From: Rubrobacter sp.
GTDB lineage: Bacteria > Actinomycetota > Rubrobacteria > Rubrobacterales > Rubrobacteraceae
Reading direction: 5' to 3'
DNA: 6,274 bases
Assembly (NCBI GenBank): GCA_016781775.1
Contig: JADDPR010000172.1
Location: forward strand, 1 to 6,274
Shown: piece by piece, positions 5,098 to 6,274 of the stretch
Layout: every line of letters starts with the position of its first letter
Numbering within the stretch: the stretch's first letter is position 1
Notes under the pieces: generated by a model
What the model was told of the DNA's origin: nothing
Databases searched by the model: none
The model's input: only the letters and a program-made list of their open reading frames with translations
Program-made: the position numbers and the translations under genes

Positions 5098-5615
5098 CCC
5101 CTCGCCTCCCTTTCGGTGTATTCGCGTAACTCCTCGGGACCATCCACCAGCCCGGCGCCGAGCTCTTCCGCCACGCGCAGGATCTTGGCCTCCGCCTCCT
5201 TGGGGAACATTCCCCCGCCCCCACGCGGCCTCACAAAGGCCACGGGAAGCGCTTTCTCCGCCCTGAAGAAGGACCTCTTCTCGTGGTGCACCACCCGGCC
5301 CCACGCCAGCACGCTGCCCGCGACGTACGGAAGGGGTTGCGTCTCCGTGGTCGGCTCGTATCGGGCATATAGCCCGCAAGAACAGCCGAACTCCGGAGAG
5401 GTCTCGCACGCGCTCTGCACCAGCAGCGGTTTGTTCGGGTCCGCCTGCACCCGTGGTGGGCAGACGGCCACGGTAGGGCCCGTCGTGGACCAACTCTTGT
5501 GACCGGTCTGGGCATGGAGGCTCTCAGACGGGGCTATCCATCCGCTTGGGATCACCCGCCACGTCCTGTAGCCGACCACGATGCCGGTCCTGTCCGGGAT
5601 CATCATGCTTCTCAT
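5091..5615 (-). CDS. Accessory protein with CxCG motif and WGRVV segment, unknown function
   Basis: This 174-residue product resembles a family of uncharacterised accessory proteins seen in actinobacterial genomes and mobile elements: an opening GYRTWRV (15-21), then SWSTTGPTVAVCP (41-53), Cys70, a CSCGLYA motif (78-84), and the closing SVLAWGRVVHHE (101-112) followed by FRAEKALPVAF (117-127). C52, C70, C78 and C80 could bind a metal, which is inferred from spacing only. After a Gly run (132-135), a C-terminal helix (139-174) is typical of many members. The start at ATG 5613-5615 has only a weak GGTAAG upstream; ATG codons at residues 4 and 5 are alternatives. It heads a minus-strand unit overlapping the charged small protein by 7 bases. 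No transmembrane segment or signal peptide is visible. The family match is from memory of motif order, not from a search. Confidence 0.7.
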   Translation of the reverse strand: MRSMMIPDRTGIVVGYRTWRVIPSGWIAPSESLHAQTGHKSWSTTGPTVAVCPPRVQADPNKPLLVQSACETSPEFGCSCGLYARYEPTTETQPLPYVAGSVLAWGRVVHHEKRSFFRAEKALPVAFVRPRGGGGMFPKEAEAKILRVAEELGAGLVDGPEELREYTEREARGW

Positions 5616-5870
5616 CTTACCGCTCTACCGGCAACCCATAGAAAACGATCTGGTCGGTGGGCCAGGGAGAGGGGACGAGTGTTGCGCGGAGAATCTACGT
5701 TGGGAACAACGGGAGGGGGGTAAGAACGTCTATGTTCGCAAACGACGTCCGGGAAATCATCTGACCGGCGACGATCCGGCGGTAGTCGACGAGCGCCCGA
5801 AAGGCGAGTCTTCGTAAGAGCTTCCGGCGGAAGTCAAACCCAACAAGACCACGAAGCGGGAGGAGCAGGT
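5616..5870. other. Divergent intergenic region
   Basis: This 255-base stretch separates the minus-strand CxCG gene from the plus-strand small protein. A purine-rich GGGAGGGGGG (5711-5720) precedes an ATG at 5732 that opens only ten codons (MFANDVREII, stop 5762-5764), so it may be a leader peptide or chance. A longer open frame across 5581-5817 changes character along its length and looks like residue of lost coding sequence. No convincing promoter was found on either strand. Confidence 0.3.
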
Positions 5871-6122
5871 TTGGAAGAAGGTCGGCAGGATCTCGCCAAG
5901 CGGGCGCAGGATACGGGCGCCACGGAGGAAGAGGCCCACATCCTCTACCACCTCGACGAGGTGGGTAGGCTGTTCTACGAGCTGCCCGGGATCACCGAGG
6001 TAGATCTCGCGACCTCCGGCCAGCACGTCTCGGCGCTCGTCCGTATGCTCGCATCGCGGGTAGCGGAAAGGGAGCACCCGGAGGGCTGGTTTTTTAGCAA
6101 GCGCGACGAACAAGGGGTCTAG
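5871..6122 (+). CDS. Small helical hypothetical protein (83 residues)
   Basis: TTG at 5871 with GGAGGAG (5859-5865) five bases before it starts an 83-residue product ending at TAG (6120-6122). The sequence looks like a genuine soluble helical protein: a first helix ending RAQDTGATEEEAHILYHL (residues 11-28) with alternating Glu and hydrophobics, a second VGRLFYELPG (31-40), a third QHVSALVRMLASRVAERE (51-68), and a closing HPEGWFF (69-75) that recalls short actinobacterial hypotheticals ending in HPEGW. No Cys, membrane segment or DNA-binding motif is seen. The antisense frame is also open over most of the length, as is usual in GC-rich coding DNA, but lacks sensible protein features. Function unknown. 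Confidence 0.55.
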   Translation: MEEGRQDLAKRAQDTGATEEEAHILYHLDEVGRLFYELPGITEVDLATSGQHVSALVRMLASRVAEREHPEGWFFSKRDEQGV

Positions 6123-6274
6123 CCGGACCAACAGGTTGTCCTCGCGGTTGGTCGAGCCTCTCAGGCGCCCGGTAAGGGGCTTGTAGCGGCCCACGAACCG
6201 GCGACGCCGTTCTCCCGGCGGTTCGCGTCCTCTGCTTTGCGCGGGTAGAGGTCGGCGGAACACGTGCCGTCCTC
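6123..6274. other. Right edge of window, no supported gene
   Basis: No plus-strand ORF or RNA gene is visible. On the minus strand one frame from the window edge is open to a stop near 6163 and another runs through to beneath the small helical protein, so the end of a minus-strand gene entering from the right cannot be excluded, but neither shows a motif I recognise. Confidence 0.3.

Noticed and set aside
5757..6263. 168-residue minus-strand ORF at the right end
   Set aside because: Antisense to the small helical protein, with no recognisable motif and low-complexity Arg/Pro start; kept only as a remark on the window edge.
1..6274. CRISPR array or long direct repeats
   Set aside because: No regularly spaced repeats longer than the AGCTGAA heptamers were seen.

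Overview
The window comes from a high-GC bacterium. GTG and TTG start codons appear beside ATG, and the protein styles (SSB with a Gly-rich linker, redox repressor Rex, two-domain GNAT, accessory 'CxCG' protein) suggest a high-GC Gram-positive, perhaps an actinobacterium of the Rubrobacter kind. That taxonomic guess is an inference from protein flavour only.

Left end (1-1103): the C-terminal 289 codons of a large serine recombinase enter from outside the window and stop at 870. The recombinase 3' end runs directly into the C-terminal piece of a ComEC-type metallo-beta-lactamase-fold protein (about 858-1103), which has no beginning here. The simplest reading is that an integrated element, lying to the left, ends at this point, having used the hydrolase gene as its attachment site.

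Middle (1104-2770): a promoter drives ssb (1243-1737), whose protein carries the usual DDIPF tip but then continues for 14 residues. Next comes a badly decayed HNH endonuclease gene (about 1785-2252) readable only by changing frame at least three times. A relatively AT-rich, gene-free stretch follows. It holds a strong sigma-70-like promoter (2476-2504) and, 42 bases after the -10, a long hairpin with a 35-nt pyrimidine loop and a T-run. Together these look like an independent small RNA of about 114 nt. Its loop contains a 9-nt match to the anti-Shine-Dalgarno tail of 16S rRNA. This is the most interesting candidate in the window.

Right middle (2706-4742): rex is on the minus strand, closed by a textbook terminator (2706-2745) and preceded by a perfect 7-7-7 palindrome over its probable promoter. 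Divergent from it, after about 435 bases of structured but apparently non-coding DNA, is a two-domain GNAT acetyltransferase (3849-4742, plus).

Right end (4743-6274): a minus-strand pair of overlapping genes, an accessory protein of unknown function with a CxCG motif and a 51-residue charged protein, is possibly followed by a 38-residue ORF. A small helical hypothetical protein (5871-6122) lies on the plus strand. This end has the look of accessory DNA. No genes form a single pathway. The intact core functions are single-stranded DNA binding and NADH/NAD+-responsive repression, flanked by mobile-element remnants.
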